Positions 42,397-45,533 of a DNA stretch of 45,533 nucleotides are shown piece by piece. The position numbers and the translations under genes were made by a program. The first letter of the stretch is position 1, and each line of letters starts with the position of its first letter. This DNA comes from Coriobacteriaceae bacterium AM100-PB1-1D-6A. Its GTDB lineage: Bacteria > Actinomycetota > Coriobacteriia > Coriobacteriales > Coriobacteriaceae. The stretch lies in contig JAQDNC010000009.1 in the NCBI GenBank assembly GCA_027660625.1, forward strand, positions 54,133 to 99,665. The letters run 5' to 3'. The notes under the pieces were generated by a model. It ran no database searches, was not told where the DNA came from, and saw nothing but the letters and a program-made list of their open reading frames with translations.

Positions 42397-42428
42397 AAAA
42401 AAGGGGGAGGCCGCGAGGCCTCCCCCTT
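42397..42428 (-). terminator. Intrinsic terminator of the rRNA operon
   Basis: AAGGGGGAGGCC (42401-42412) and GGCCTCCCCCTT (42417-42428) are perfect 12-bp complements around GCGA. On the minus strand they are followed by six T residues. It lies about 35 nt after the 5S gene. Confidence 0.93.
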
Positions 42429-42460
42429 CTACATTCCCAATGGCGGCTCGGTGCCGTCCA

Positions 42461-42581
42461 CCGGTCAGCGGCGCCCTGGCCTCCCACGGGCTGACCCCGC
42501 AGTACTCTCGGCGCGATGGGGCTTAGCTTCCGGGTTCGGAACGGGACCGGGCGTGCCCCCCATGCTCTGGCCGCTGACCGG
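42461..42581 (-). rRNA. rrf: 5S ribosomal RNA
   Basis: The conserved 5S core CGGTCCCGTTCCGAACCCGG and the adjoining AAGCTAAG are read on the minus strand (complement of 42522-42551). The terminal stem pairs CCGGTCAGCGG (42461-42471) with CCGCTGACCGG (42571-42581); it can extend a few more bases. Ends are accurate to within about 5 nt. It follows 23S and precedes the operon terminator. Confidence 0.93.
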
Positions 42582-42729
42582 TGGGCGGCGCCCACCGTTC
42601 TCGGTGATCCGGTATCGCGTACACGTGCCCTGGGGGCCGCATGGCGAATGGGAAAGGGAACTGACTCGGGGGCATCCTCGTGCCCGGACCGCGCTTTCGA
42701 GCGCATGTCCCGCGGGCCGCGAGGTGCGG

Positions 42730-45533
<2,804 letters not shown>

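Overview
The window looks like a chromosomal segment of a Coriobacteriia gut actinobacterium, most likely Collinsella or a close relative. The basis is moderately high GC, strong AGGAGG-type ribosome binding sites, the rapZ-whiA-gap-pgk-tpiA-secG block typical of actinobacteria, a RapZ P-loop ending in Arg, and a MurJ with a long cytosolic N-terminal extension. The genus is inferred; the 23S sequence would settle it. No insertion sequence, phage, CRISPR array or tRNA was recognised.

Layout. 1-342: a gene-free, hairpin-rich stretch downstream of oppF. 343-6286 (minus): a complete oligopeptide ABC importer, oppABCDF. 6581-11670 (minus): secG, then gpmI-tpiA-pgk and gap, the lower glycolytic enzymes, with intrinsic terminators after secG, gpmI and gap. 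11864-13720 (minus): whiA and rapZ, directly adjacent, without the yvcK-type gene that usually lies between them. 13819-24248 (minus): a roughly 10.4-kb, nine-gene unit that reads as sialic acid uptake and catabolism. It contains an Opp/Dpp-type ABC importer (binding protein, permease, permease-ATPase fusion, ATPase), two CE7-type esterase homologues, and nanA, nanK and nanE. A palindromic operator-like site lies upstream of the first gene and long inverted repeats separate nanA/nanK and nanK/nanE. 24614-32381 (minus): uvrC, murJ, ybaK, uvrA. 32575-38697 (plus): an LTA-synthase-like sulfatase-fold membrane enzyme, an Mrp/ApbC P-loop ATPase and two FAD-dependent oxidoreductases. 38763-42270 (minus): uvrB, a lytic transglycosylase and coaE. 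42397-45533 (minus): the distal part of an rRNA operon (5S, and 23S lacking about its first 190 nt).

How the genes work together. Gap, Pgk, TpiA and GpmI carry triose phosphates to 2-phosphoglycerate. NanA, NanK and NanE turn imported N-acetylneuraminate into pyruvate and GlcNAc-6-phosphate; no nagA, nagB, sialidase or regulator is in the window. UvrA, UvrB and UvrC, the whole nucleotide excision repair set, lie within 17 kb. MurJ, the lytic transglycosylase and the LTA-synthase-like enzyme act on the envelope.

Most interesting points: the sialate unit separates uvrC from rapZ in an otherwise conserved neighbourhood; the second CE7 esterase has lost its nucleophilic serine and about 42 residues of the core; the sialate operon has long RNA hairpins between its catabolic genes; and MurJ carries three copies of a PDETAVFLxAA-type motif in its cytosolic tail. 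Each component family is known. I cannot show that the combination is undescribed.
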